64,000 nt of DNA from Limnanthes douglasii subsp. nivea (Eukaryota; Streptophyta; Magnoliopsida; Brassicales; Limnanthaceae), in the NCBI GenBank assembly GCA_036936605.1, contig JAUPFV010000004.1, positions 185,398,807-185,462,806 on the forward strand, in the 5' to 3' direction. The notes under the pieces were generated by a model. The model did not search any database. It was not told where the DNA came from and saw only the letters and a program-made list of their open reading frames with translations. Each line of letters opens with the position of its first letter. The first letter of the stretch is position 1. The position numbers and the translations under genes were made by a program. Below are positions 35,149 through 46,186 of this stretch, piece after piece.

Positions 35149-36019
35149 TGATGTGATCCTAGATGACACAAGGAGCTTAGAACATGGAAATGTGCAAGAA
35201 CCAGATGAACAACTTGAAAAAGAAGATGAGCTTGAAGTTGAAGATATTCTTATTTTAACGGCTGGTCCAACAACTCGATCAAGAGCAAAACAATTTAACA
35301 AAGTTGTTGGAGGATTGCTTAATCAACTATAGAATCCACGTGATCAAAACAGCAAGTATGGTGGAAAAGCTTGTCAAACCACTTTGGTCTTGATTCAAGC
35401 TAATTGATTTCAACAAATGATAAAGTGTCTCGATTGTACTCTTTTTCCATTGTTCAAGTTTTGTCCCAATGGGTTTTCTTGACAAGGTTTTTAATGAGGC
35501 ATTGTTTCACTTCACTATTGCCCATTTGTTGAAATAAAAGCCCAAGGCCCATCTACACCAAAAGCCACGTCCTTGGAGGAGGGAAGGGTCTGATTTCCAG
35601 CTTATATCATTAATACTATGTATTTTCAATATTAAAGCATTTTGTTTCCAAGAAAAGCGTTAATTGTTTTAGAGGCATGTATTCTGTTTCCAAGAACAGC
35701 CTTAATTGTGTTCAAGGCTAGTTCTTTCTCCTATACAAACTATGTACTCAGAATTCTAATGGTTAGACTATCTTTGATTCTGAAAAAAACTTCTTAAGTT
35801 TTACTCTTCTCTTGTTGGTGTGTAATATCCACAAGAAAACCCGTTCTTCATTTGGTGCGTCATATCCAAAGGAAGATCAGTTGGAATATCATAGGCCTTT
35901 CCAGAACCTTTGTGTGACCTATCGATCCACATCCTTTGATCCTTGAATCCTTTTGGGTTCCTGGTTGCAAAGTTATCCCTATCCCATTTCAGAGTGCCGA
36001 ATCCAGGAGGAGTTTATCA
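35149..36019 (+). repeat. 5' LTR of Gypsy-2
   Basis: 871 bp, TGATGTGATCC to GGAGTTTATCA. The first 180 bp encode the C-terminal Pol tail in the sense frame (here with EVEDILILTAG). It shares the CCAGAACC and GAATCCAGG variants with Gypsy-1's 5' LTR. Confidence 0.95.
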
Positions 36020-36021
36020 AG

Positions 36022-36033
36022 TGGTATCAGAGC
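36022..36033 (+). promoter_or_regulatory. Primer binding site of Gypsy-2
   Basis: TGGTATCAGAGC, 2 nt after the LTR, is the complement of the 3' end of initiator tRNA-Met as commonly used by plant LTR elements. Confidence 0.9.
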
Positions 36034-36346
36034 AACATTCTGAAAGTTGGGTATTCTCTTTCTCATTAATTTTTCTTCATTTATTTTATATTATTAGTTT
36101 GTTTGTGAAGATTTGAGTGTTAGTGTGATGATTTCATTTTGAATCACGAAATTCTGATCTGTTTCACCCTAGTTATAGTTGTTTGAGATTTAAATCGTAG
36201 AAAATCGTTTTTAGGTGCTGTTGTGAAACTTATCTCGTATTATTCTTAGGAAAACAGATTTGGATAGGTTTTTATGGTTTTAAATAAACAGACTTTCCAA
36301 GGACTTGTTGCTGGTGATTTGTTTTTGTTTTGTTTTGTAGAAAAGG

Positions 36347-37553
36347 ATGTCTAATTCAAATGATGCAGAAACCAGTAATTTCAATAACAACAAGCTTCTA
36401 ATTGAAGCTATGACAAAGTTGATAGACACCAAGATAGATGCCTTTTGCGAAGAGCTTCAATCAAACACTAACCACGAGCGGAACCGTTCACGACAAACCA
36501 GTCCAAGAAGAAACCATGAACTACCTGAACAATTCAGAAATGAAGCCGCTGATGAATATTATGAACGCATGAGCAATTCGTCTCGAAACAGCCATAGAAG
36601 GCACCATAGACGTACAAGAGAGGGCAACGAACGTATGCGTTACAATCTTGGAGGTCTCAAGATTAAGATTCCACCATTCCATGGAAAAAACGATCCAGAT
36701 GCCTATTTGGAATGGGAAAAGAAGATTGAACTCGTTTTCAACGTTCAACACTACACGAAGACCAATCGAGTAAGAATTGCTGCTACTAAATTTTATGATT
36801 ATGCTCTTAGTTGGTGGGATCAACTAGTTACCTCAAGAAGGCGTAATGGGGAACATCCTATAGAATCATGGGCAGAAATGAAAGCCATTATGCGGAAGAG
36901 GTTTGTTCCTAGTCATTACCACCGTGAGCTGCATCTAAAGCTGAGGTGATTAACACAAGGAAGCCAATCTATTGAAGAGTATTATCAAGAAATGGAGACC
37001 TTAATGTTGCGAGCTTTTATTTCAGAAGAGAAAGAGGCAACAATATCAAGGTTTCTTGGGGGTTTAAATAGAGAAATTCAAGACAGATTGGAAACTCAGT
37101 ATTATGTTGAACTAGAAGAGATGCTACACAAAGCTTTGCTATTTGAACAACAAGTTAAAAGAAAGAACTCCTAAAGATCAAGTTACGGTTCAGGGGCACT
37201 AACAATTAAGCCAAGTTATTCAAAAGATGAGAAGACCAATTATCATAAAGGAAGCTATGTAGAGGTGAACCAAAAATATGGAACACCATTGTCTATTCAT
37301 AACAAGGGCAAACCTAAAGAGGTTGCAATAAGAACTCGTGATGTTAAGTGTTTTAAGTGCAAAGAGATGGGACATTATGCTTATGAGTGTTCTAATAAGA
37401 AGATTATGACAATTCTAGATAATGGAGAAATAATTTGAGAGGAAGAAGAAATTGTCTCTGATTCTTCCGAAGAACACTTAGAGCGACCTGCTAAAGGAGA
37501 TTTATTGGTAGCCAGAAGGTCTTTAAGCGTTCAAACAAAAGAAGAAGAACAAG
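36347..37553 (+). pseudogene. Gypsy-2 gag
   Basis: The ATG at 36347 starts MSNSNDAETSNFNNNK. The N-terminal Arg/Ser-rich part missing from Gypsy-1 is present (HERNRSRQTSPRRN), then GGLKIKIPPFHGKNDPDAYL and the gag core. The zinc knuckle CFKCKEMGHYAYEC near 37351-37392 is intact, unlike Gypsy-1. Stops occur at 36947-36949, 37172-37174 and 37436-37438. At 37548-37553 the sequence passes through AACAAG into the RNase H/integrase linker. Confidence 0.9.
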
Positions 37554-39133
37554 GTAAAGAAAATATTGTTGCTGATGCATTGTCCCGAAGGTATGCCTTA
37601 ATCACTACTCTTGAAGCTAAGATTTTAGGATTTGATCATCTTAAGAGTTTATATGAAAATGATTCTGATTTTGGAAAGATGTATCAAGCATGTGAAAATT
37701 TTGCTTCAGGGCGGTTCTATAAGCATGAAGGATTCTTATTCTTTGATAAACGTTTATGTGTGCCTAATTGTTCCATGAGAGATTTACTTGTTAGAGAAGC
37801 CCATGGAGGAGGCTTAATGGGACATTTTGGAATAGCTAAAACTCTCAAGGTAATGCTGGATCACTTCCATTGGCCACATATGAGGAGGGATGTTGAAAGA
37901 ATCTGTGACAGATGCGCTACTTGCAAACAAGCCAAATCTAAGGTTCAATCCCACGGTTTGTATACTCCTTCACCTATTCCTACGCATCCTTGGAATGATA
38001 TATCTATGGACTTTGTAGTTGGATTGCCTAGGACTAGAACTGGTAAGGATTCCATTTTTATGGTTGTTGATCGATTCTCTAAAATGGCACACTTTGTTGC
38101 TTGTCACAAAACTGATGATGCGTTGCACATTGCTAATCTGTTCTTTAAAGAGATAGTTTGTTTGCATGGCATGCCTAGGACGATAGTTTCAGATAGGGAC
38201 ACTAAGTTTCTAAGTTACTTTTGGAAAACTTTGTGGTCTAAGTTAGGGACTAAGCTTTTATTTTCTACTACCTGTCACCCACAAACTGATGGACAAACAG
38301 AAGTAGTAAATAGGACTTTTTCCACTCTTCTACGTGCATTAATTAAAAAGAACTTGAAAACTTTGGAAGAATGTTTGTCGCATGTTGAATTTACATACAA
38401 TCATTATATGCATTCTGCTTCTAAGTACTCTTCTTTTCAAATTGTTTATGGATTTAACCCAATATCTCCTTTGGATCTAATTCCTTTGCCTTTGAGTGAA
38501 AGAACTAGCATAGATGGGAAAAAGAAAGCTGAACTTGTAAAACAGATCCATGATGATGCAAGGAAAAACATAGAAAAGAAAACTGAGCAATATGTCAAAC
38601 AAGCAAACAAGGGAAGACATGAGAAAGTTTTTGAGGTTGGAGATCAAGTATGGGTGCACTTAAGAAAGGAAAGATTTCCAGAAGAGAGGAAGTCAAAATT
38701 GATGCCTAGAATTGATGGACCATTTGAAGTAATAAAAAAGATCAACAATAATGCGTATCAACATGACCTACGAGGTAAGTATAAAGTGAGTCCTACCTTT
38801 AATGTTTCTGATGTGGTTCCTTTTATCGCAGATGAAATGGATTTGAGGTCAAATCCTTTTCAAGTGGGAGAGGATGATGTGATCCTAGATGACACGAGGA
38901 GCTTAGAACATGGAAATGTGCAAGAACCAGATGAACAACTTGAAAAAGAAGATGAGCTTGAAATTGAAGATATTCTTATTTTACCGGCTGGTCCAACAAC
39001 TCGATCAAGAGCAAAACAATTTAACAAAGCTATTGGAGGATTGCTTAATCAACTAGAGAATCCACGTGATCAAAACAGCAAGTATAGTGGAAAAGCTTGT
39101 CAAACCACTTTGGTCTTGATTCAAGCTAATTGA
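37548..39133 (+). pseudogene. Gypsy-2 integrase, fused in frame to gag
   Basis: After the AACAAG junction the frame reads [16 protein letters not shown] (end of RNase H). It continues through the integrase zinc site (HGGGLMGH and CDRCATCK) and the catalytic blocks [14 protein letters not shown] and TDGQTEVVN. The C-terminal part has [34 protein letters not shown] and NPFQVGEDD. It then crosses the LTR boundary at 38875 without a stop, giving [16 protein letters not shown] and ending at 39133. The 542-codon open frame begins at 37505 within gag. This integrase reading frame is intact from the junction onwards. Confidence 0.92.
38862..38874 (+). promoter_or_regulatory. Polypurine tract of Gypsy-2
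   Basis: AAGTGGGAGAGGA immediately precedes the 3' LTR start, the expected plus-strand primer site. The same tract ends the Gypsy-1 interior at about 30092-30104. Confidence 0.8.
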
Positions 39134-39649
39134 TTTCAACAAATGAGAAAGTGTCTCGATTGTACTCTTTTTCCCTTGTTCAAGTTTTGTCCCAATGGGT
39201 TTTCTTGACAAGGTTTTTAATGAGGCAATTGTTTCACTTAACCATTTCCCATTTGTTGAAATAAAATCCCAAGGCCCATCTACACCAAAAGCCACGTCCT
39301 TGGAGGAGGGAAGGGTCTGATTTCCAGCTTATAACATTAATACATTGTATTTTCAATATTAAAGCATTTTGTTTCCAGAATCCTAATTGTTAGACTATCT
39401 TTGATTCTGAAAAAAAAAACTTCTTAAGTTTTACTCTTCTCTTGTTGGTGTGTAATATCCACAAGAAAACCCGTTCTTCATTTGGTGCGTCATATCCAAA
39501 GGAAGATCAGTTGGAATATCAAAGGCCTTTCCACAACCTTTGTGTGACCTATCGATCCACATCCTTTGATCCTTGAATCCTTTTGGGTTCCTGGTTGCAA
39601 AGTTATCCCTATCCCATTTCCGAGTGCCGATTCTAGGAGGAGTTTATCA
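38875..39649 (+). repeat. 3' LTR of Gypsy-2
   Basis: 775 bp. It lacks about 100 bp between TTTTGTTTCCAGAA and TCCTAATTG that other copies keep. It carries [24 protein letters not shown] and GATTCTAGG variants, agreeing with the solo LTR at 40421 rather than with its own 5' LTR. Confidence 0.95.
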
Positions 39650-39654
39650 AATGG

Positions 39655-40420
39655 TTTAATACTTGCTCAAGTTTGTGGGGCGAATATAGTTCGATTAATA
39701 AATGATTCGCAATTGCTAATACATCATGCTTAAGGTTTCTCTGAAACAAGAAAATAACAATTAGTTAAATATCTCTAGGTATTAAAAGAGGTGTCAACAT
39801 ACTTTTAAAATGTGAAATATGAGCATGGGGCTGGAAATTCGATGGCTAATTCTTTAGCCACTTTTGCATATGCTGAAGCCTATCCATGGATTTGAATACA
39901 AGAATATCCTTCAATAAAAATAGCCTCTCCAAGGGACAATACAATTGGGAAAGAAAATTGTCAACTTTCAACTATTACAAGCTCGAATTGGAGGTATGGA
40001 ATACAAACCTTCATTACTAAGGGTATCCTTCCTGAAAACAAAAGCTTAGCTAAAAAATTAAAGATTAATGCACATAGGTTTTTAGTCTTGGGAGAGGTTT
40101 TGTATAAAAAATCCTGTAACAAGCCATTACTACAATGCCTTGGATCTAAAGAATCTCAAGTTATTTTATCTGAATTGTATGATGGAGAAGGATCAACCCA
40201 CTACAGTAATAAAGGTTTAACTAGACGGATTTTGCTAGCAGGATATTACTGGCCGACCATCATAACAGATACCAAGGAGTTGGGTAGAAGATGTGATCCG
40301 TGCCAAAATTTTGGAAATGCAATTCATGTTCCACCTGTTCCGATGGAAAACATATCTAAAGTAGTGCCTTTTGATAGGTGGAGACTTGATTTGGTAGGAC
40401 CACTTCCCATGAACTCTATA
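39655..40420 (+). pseudogene. Tat-D second RNase H end and integrase N-terminus
   Basis: LILAQVCGANIVRLINDSQL continues the RNase H domain interrupted by Gypsy-2. Then MANSLATFAYAEAYPW and, from 40088, a 111-codon frame give GEVLYKKSCNKPLLQCLGS, GLTRRILLAGYYWPTIITD and RRCDPCQNF (zinc region), ending DRWRLDLVGPLPMNSI at the solo LTR. Stops lie upstream of 40088. Confidence 0.8.
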
Positions 40421-41298
40421 TGATGTGATCCTAGATGACACAAGGAGCTTAGAACATGGAAATGTGCAAGAACCAGATGAACAACTTGAAAAAGAAGATG
40501 AGCTTGAAATTGAAGATATTCTTATTTTACCGGCTGGTCCAACAACTCGATCAAGAGCAAAACAATTTAACAAAGCTATTGGAGGATTGCTTAATCAACT
40601 AGAGAATCCACGTGATCAAAACAGTAAGTAGAGTGGAAAAGCTTGTCAAACCACTTTGGTCTTGATTCAAGCTAATTGATTTCAACAAATGAGAAAGTGT
40701 CTCGAGTGTACTCTTTTTCCCTTGTTCAAGTTTTGTCCCAATGGGTTTTCTTGACAAGGTTTTTAATGAGGCAATTGTTTCACTTCACCATTTCCCATTT
40801 GTTGAAATAAAAGTCCAAGGCCCATCTACACCAAAAGCCACGTCCTTGGAGGAGGGAAGGGTCTGATTTCCAGCTTATATCATTAATACATTGTATTTTC
40901 AATATTAAAGCATTTTGTTTCCAGAAAAAGCCTTAATTGTTTTAGAGGCATGCATTATATTTCCAAGAACCGCCTTAATTGTGTTCAAGGCTAATTCTTT
41001 CTCCTATAAAAACTATGTACTCAGAATCCTAATTGTTAGACTATCTTTGATTCTGAAAAAAAAAAAAACTTCTTAAGTTTTACTTTTCTCTTGTTGGTGT
41101 GTAATATCCACAAGAAAACATGTTCTTCATTTGGTGCATCATATCCATAGGAAGATCAGTTAGAATATCAAAGGACTTTCCACAACCTTTGTGTGACCTA
41201 TCGATCCACATCCTTTGAACCTTGAATCATTTTGGGTTCCCGGTTGCAAAGTTATCCATATCCTATTTCAGAATGCCGATTCTAGGAGGAGTTTATCA
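40421..41298 (+). repeat. Solo LTR of the Gypsy family inside Tat-D integrase
   Basis: 878 bp, TGATGTGATCC to GGAGTTTATCA, with no internal region. Flanks are CTATA (left) and GTTCG (right), so there is no target duplication. About 125-130 bp of integrase expected between LVGPLPMNSI and FGIPKGITTDNG is missing. An adjacent deletion, or recombination between two different insertions, is more likely than a clean solo-LTR event. Confidence 0.92.
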
Positions 41299-41986
41299 GT
41301 TCGGAATACCTAAGGGTATTACAACAGATAATGGTCCTCAGTTTGATAACGACGAGATAAAATATTTGTACCTCAAGGGGGATTCAACATTATTTATTTT
41401 CACCTTAAGCCCCCCCCCCCCTCCCAAGCCAACAAACAAATAGAAGTGGTGAATCGAACTATTTTAAAAGGTCTAAAAAATAATTTAGAGGGGGCGACAG
41501 AAAATGGTCAAATTATTCACAAGAAGTATTATGGGACTACAGAATAACTCCACACACTGCAGCCCAGGAATCACCTTTTGCCTTCGTATATGGATTGGAT
41601 GCAATAGCCTCGATAAAGTCCACTCTTCCCTTTTTCAAAGTTCAAAATTATTCTAAATAGAATGATGAGATCGTAGTAATGGCTAAGCTAGAGTTGATGG
41701 AGGAAAAGAAACTCAAAGCTCATCTAAGAATAGTTCACTATCAGGGATTAATCAGAAGCATATACCCGTCCAAGATACAAACAAGAGAAATTGGAGTTGA
41801 AGATAATGTTCTGAGGAAAGTATACATACCAAATACAAGAGATTATAAAAATTGGCTCCGAATTGGGAAGCTCCATACACCGTTGTAGAAAGAATCAAGT
41901 TTGGGACATACCAATTAGTTGATCAATAAGGTGTTCCATTAAGGCACCCATGGAATGTGGAGCATCTGAGGATCTACCTTGAGTAA
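41299..41986 (+). pseudogene. Tat-D integrase C-terminal half
   Basis: FGIPKGITTDNGPQFDNDE (second Asp) is followed by a C-rich run at 41410-41421, then frames giving VVNRTILKGLKNNLE-like sequence. The ending is KLAPNWEAPYTVVERIKFGT and VEHLRIYLE before TAA 41984-41986, the same type of ending as in Tat-B. Several frameshifts separate the blocks. Confidence 0.8.
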
Positions 41987-42104
41987 AAGCTTGTAAATAT
42001 ATACTTTAACCTTGTTTAATGTAAATATTTAAAGGGCACACTTTTTCCTACCCTGGTGGCTCGGGGAGATTTTAACGAGGTGCCCATCTTATCAATCTAC
42101 CACC

Positions 42105-42470
42105 TTTTCCCTTTAAATATCTTGATACCAACTGATTTTATTTGCCTTCGAATAGAGTGCCTTCGAATGGCTTGTGTTACAAATTTTATATGTCTTCGAA
42201 TAGATTACCTTCGAATGACTTGCATTAGAAATTTTATATGCCTTTGAATGACTTGTGTTATAAATTTTATATGCATTCGAATGGATTACCTTCGAATGGT
42301 TTGTGTTACAAATTTTATATGCATTCGAATGGATTACCTTCTAGTGGCTCATGTTACAATTTTTTATGTCTTCGAATGACGTTTGTTTAAATTTTTATAT
42401 GCTTTCGAATGAATTATTTCGAAATGATTTGTGTTTGAAGTCTTTAAGATTCGTGAATGTTTACTCAAAA
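42105..42470 (+). repeat. About 48-bp minisatellite in Tat-D
   Basis: Roughly six to seven imperfect copies of a 33-48-bp unit, TTTTATATGCNTTCGAATG with a second TTCGAATG half and a TTGTGTTACAAA tail. The unit repeats an internal CCTTCGAATGG sub-motif (TTCGAA is palindromic). It occupies the same position after the integrase stop as the Tat-B array but has an unrelated sequence. Confidence 0.85.
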
Positions 42471-42699
42471 TGATTTGTGCTCGAAATGATGAAACGAATT
42501 TCAAACACTAAAAAAAGTTCGACATAACATAACAGAACCCCTTGGCCATCCATCCCAAGGACTTATAAAAAATAAATCCGAACAAAACGAAAAAATTGGA
42601 TTGCACTTTTCAAGGGCTTAACCAAACTTTGATATTAGAAATTATCAATTCATGGGCTTTATCCCTTTGGATTTCTCCCCTTTTCCAACTGAACTTCCT

Positions 42700-45285
42700 T
42701 ATTTAGACTCCACTTCATCATTTATTTTAGAGCTTTCATTTGATAACTCTTTAGAAGCAACCATCTCATCTGGAAATGATATATTTGGCAGCATAAATTT
42801 TTCTAGGAATCAAACCCCACAATGATCAAAGACTTAAGTTCGAAATGTTTTTAAACATTAAAACCATAACCGATTTGATAAAAGAATCACGATCATTTAG
42901 TTTGTCTATAGTGACATCAACATATGCTTCCAATACATCATCAACTTCTTTAGTATACTTAGATTTTAGAGACTTGATTTCTTCCTTTAAGTATCCTTTA
43001 GTCTTCTCTAAAGATTCTTTTTTACCTATACGACCAATATAATCTTTACTAGTCTTCTACTGATCTTGTAATTCATATATCTCTTTAAAACTAGAGGTCT
43101 ACAAATCCTTAAGTTGTTTTTGAAATTTTGACACCTCCTCCTTTACCTTTCTCTCCTCCGATATGAGTGTATCAGCCACTTTAATCGCACTAGTAGTTTT
43201 AGCTTTCTCTGCTCCAAGGGAGTTTTGAAGTTTCTTGTTCTCCTCTTGAAGATCCAAAATGGTTCATCGTTCAGATTTGACCTTCGTTTCCAATTCAACA
43301 ATGGGTCTTACACAACCTATTATCGAGTATCCTACTGTGTCGTTTTCTTTTGAGAATTCAAAGGAAATACCGTCATATATCATGTTAGGAGCTGAACCTG
43401 GAAATATATTGTCAAAAGCCTCGTAATCAAACCCCGTCAACTCATCCATCGGGTTATTAACCCCGACTATGCCTTTTCCTTCAAAATTTGGAAATAAAAA
43501 ATAAGGGATCTGGTGAAAGAATAGTAGGAACTTGAATATCTAGATGCAACGCCAAATCCGAATCGGTTGAGGTTTTGTTTTTATTTTTTCTTCTCCCACC
43601 ACTAACTTCTTTATGTTATTTTTAACCTTCTTTTTAGACTCAACTACATTTATGGGAATAACACCTCTTTCGACTATAGCAAGTCTGCATCCAACAATGA
43701 TGCATCAATCCATTGTGATTGTGCTTTGATATATTTTTCACCAATACTTTGCGAAGTCCCCTTTTTTTATTTTGTTTATCCATGTGGCAGGGGGCTCTTT
43801 TTCTCGTTGGAAGATGTACCTTCCCATCAGCAGCCTCAATTATTTACAGGAGGGCAGTAGCCAATGGAGGAGTAGTAAATTCCTTGATGACAATTTCCTT
43901 TTAGAACTAGTTCTCCAAAGATGACCATGGGTCATATTTTTTTGTAGTAAAACATTCATGGAAACCGTTGCCCCACTTTCTCTATGCCCAATTGTGCAAC
44001 TTCCTAAAAGTCACTTGTGAACTTTTCATAAGATGTGGGAAGCGATTTGAATAAATACAGGGAAATAAAGATAAATTGAAACTCGAAACATAACAAGACA
44101 TACAAAACACCAAATTAGTTTTAAAACAAGATTGCCTCGACTCTTCCGGAATCTAGTGAGATTTCTTGAATTTCCTTTTGAGGAATAGATTTTTTGGCCG
44201 TTTTCCCATGGTCCGGTGATAAACAAAAACTATGTCGTTCATATCATATACTCATTCTTCATGTTGAAATGATAGAATGGGATCTTAGAATTGCGGCATA
44301 ATCCTGCAATAGCTGCCATCTGCTACATTGTCATGGTCGTCTTGGAAAGCCTCGATGCTATAATACAGGCAAGTAAAGTGTACCAGGAGTTTGGACTAGC
44401 CTAGCTCAGACACAACGTAACCAATGGAAAATACCTAACGATTTCGGGATCTAAGGGAAACCTAAGACCCCAATTCAGCACTTCTGTAAAAATTACTAAC
44501 TTGTTCGAACAACAATTTATCGTAGTTTCCCCAACCTTGGGCAACCTGATTCTAATCATATCGGGAAATTCCCATTTGGTGCAAACAACATCTAATTCTT
44601 AGCATATAAATAATTATAGATAACTAATTTAGTGTTATGAGATATTTTATACTTACTCTCTTGAAGGTAGGATCAACACGTCCGGCTAGCGAGATTGGCA
44701 GCTCATCAGACCCTTCTTCTAAAATACCATCCTTGCCCCGAGTTTTCTTCTCTTTCGGAATTCGGTTGATAAAAAGGTTTAGATGTTTCCCATGTCTGAC
44801 TCAACGTTTCGAGTGGAGAATTTCAGTTAGGTGCGCTATAACTTCCTCATTATTTTAGGGTCTGATCCTAACGGACCGACGGGTTGAGTACTAGCATCAT
44901 CTTATAATGCAAATGAGTATTTTTTTGGACTCGGAGAAGAAGGGGAATAAATTGATATTAAAGGCTTTGTAACAGCTTTGGCTTTGGCTGCCAAATGTCT
45001 GCTCACCCTAGTTGGAAGGCTATTATCTGAATCTGATCCCATTGCTTTGAATGCCAAATGTATTTGACGATTTGAGACCTTTTGAGAGTGAGAGGGTTTT
45101 GTGGAGTGTTGGGGTGAAGTGGATGATTGAGTAGTTGTAGAAGTATCTGTGGGAATGTTACGACTATAAGGGTAAGATCCACCATACTCGATAAATTGAG
45201 TAGTAACTACCAGAGGAAAAGAAGGAGGAAGTCTAATAGAGATTCGAGCTTTCTTATTCTCTTCCTCTAACTCAGATAGATTCAA
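42700..45285 (-). pseudogene. Tat-D antisense ORF (Transposase_28-like domain plus coiled coil)
   Basis: The minus strand starts near 45285 with a Ser/Thr/Pro-rich segment (127-codon open frame to 44902). The motif LNWGLRFPLDPEIVRYF lies at 44428-44478; 13 of its 17 residues agree with the Tat-B motif. Then comes a segment with MDELTGFDYEAFDNIF (43449-43264), and last a long coiled coil (about 43260-42850) with LQEENKKLQNSLGAEKAK and EKTKGYLKEEIKSLKSKY. Stops occur between and within the parts. The order of parts is the same as in Tat-B. Confidence 0.7.
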
Positions 45286-45744
45286 CTAGCCACCTTTGAT
45301 TAGAGCTGTTCTTACTGTAAACATAAAAGCACCCAAATTTTGATATATTTCTTAAGTAATAGCTATCTCTCTCTTTAAAAGTATGTAAAACCGGAAAAAT
45401 AAAGGATTAACTTATATAAAAACAATTAAAAGGGTACTTAAGAACTTTATGAATGAGACTTTAGGTCTTTTGAGTACCCTATTAACTAGGTGGGGGCGTG
45501 CCCCTGAAATATCCAGGGGAGTGTAAACATTTCTCATTAATTATCTTACATTACCTAGGGAAAAATGAATTCGAAGTCAACTGAACTACTGACACATGTC
45601 AAAAATGCGGCGGAGAAAAACGGTAACTTTTTGGATTTCGAAACAGGTTTGAAATTTTGTCACTTAAAAACAATCAAATCCGAATTGGTTTTACATCGTT
45701 ATTAGTCCATAAAGAAACCTTTGTGAGGACTAATGGGGGCTATA

Positions 45745-46181
45745 TGATATGTCAAATATCTTTTGAACTAAGTTAAGCTTAAGGTCATAATAATTCAAAA
45801 GGAAATTCGGACTATCATTCGAAAGACATTTTCGAAGGGCTTTTTGGACTAAAAAATAAAATTGCTTTATTTCCTTGTGACTAAAAATTATGTCTACTAT
45901 CATGGGATGATGATAATTACTTAAATGTGGAATATGCCCATAAACCAAGTGGGTCGTTAACACTTAAAACCTTGACCCAGTTCTTGACCATAATTCTGAC
46001 TAGAAGTACACTAAGGAACCTCATCAAAGGGGGAGAGGACATGAATTACACCTAAGCTTAATACGAACTAAATTATCTCACTACTCGCTACAAAAATATT
46101 GAATGCTTTAACTACTTGCAATAACATTCACCATATTTCCATCATACTAGATTTACCATTTTATATATTTCAACCACATCA
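45745..46181 (+). repeat. 3' LTR of Tat-D
   Basis: 437 bp from TGATATGTCAAATATC to CAACCACATCA. It is preceded by TAATGGGGGCTATA, the likely polypurine tract (45731-45744). It aligns with 31576-31838 over its first part. The end is placed at the CA that precedes the GCAGC target copy. Confidence 0.75.
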
Positions 46182-46186
46182 GCAGC

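Larger units (their letters stand above)
35149..39649 (+). mobile_element. Gypsy-2, deleted Ty3/gypsy element nested in Tat-D
   Basis: The element is 4501 bp long with LTRs in direct orientation, and its flanking target duplications AATGG at 35144-35148 and 39650-39654 match exactly. It splits the second RNase H of Tat-D. An internal deletion of 1880 bp relative to Gypsy-1 removed protease, RT and most of RNase H and fused gag in frame to the start of the integrase module. It cannot move on its own but keeps LTRs, PBS and polypurine tract. Confidence 0.95.
31576..46181 (+). mobile_element. Tat-D, 14.6-kb Tat-type Ty3/gypsy with nested insertions
   Basis: The left and right ends share an LTR beginning TGATA. 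Flanking target copies read GCAGT (31571-31575) and GCAGC (46182-46186), one mismatch. Interior order is gag, RT, RNase H, second RNase H (split by Gypsy-2), integrase (split by a solo LTR), minisatellite, antisense ORF and 3' LTR. Without the nested insertions it would be about 9.2 kb. Protease is largely deleted, and the PBS with the end of the 5' LTR is missing. Confidence 0.8.
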
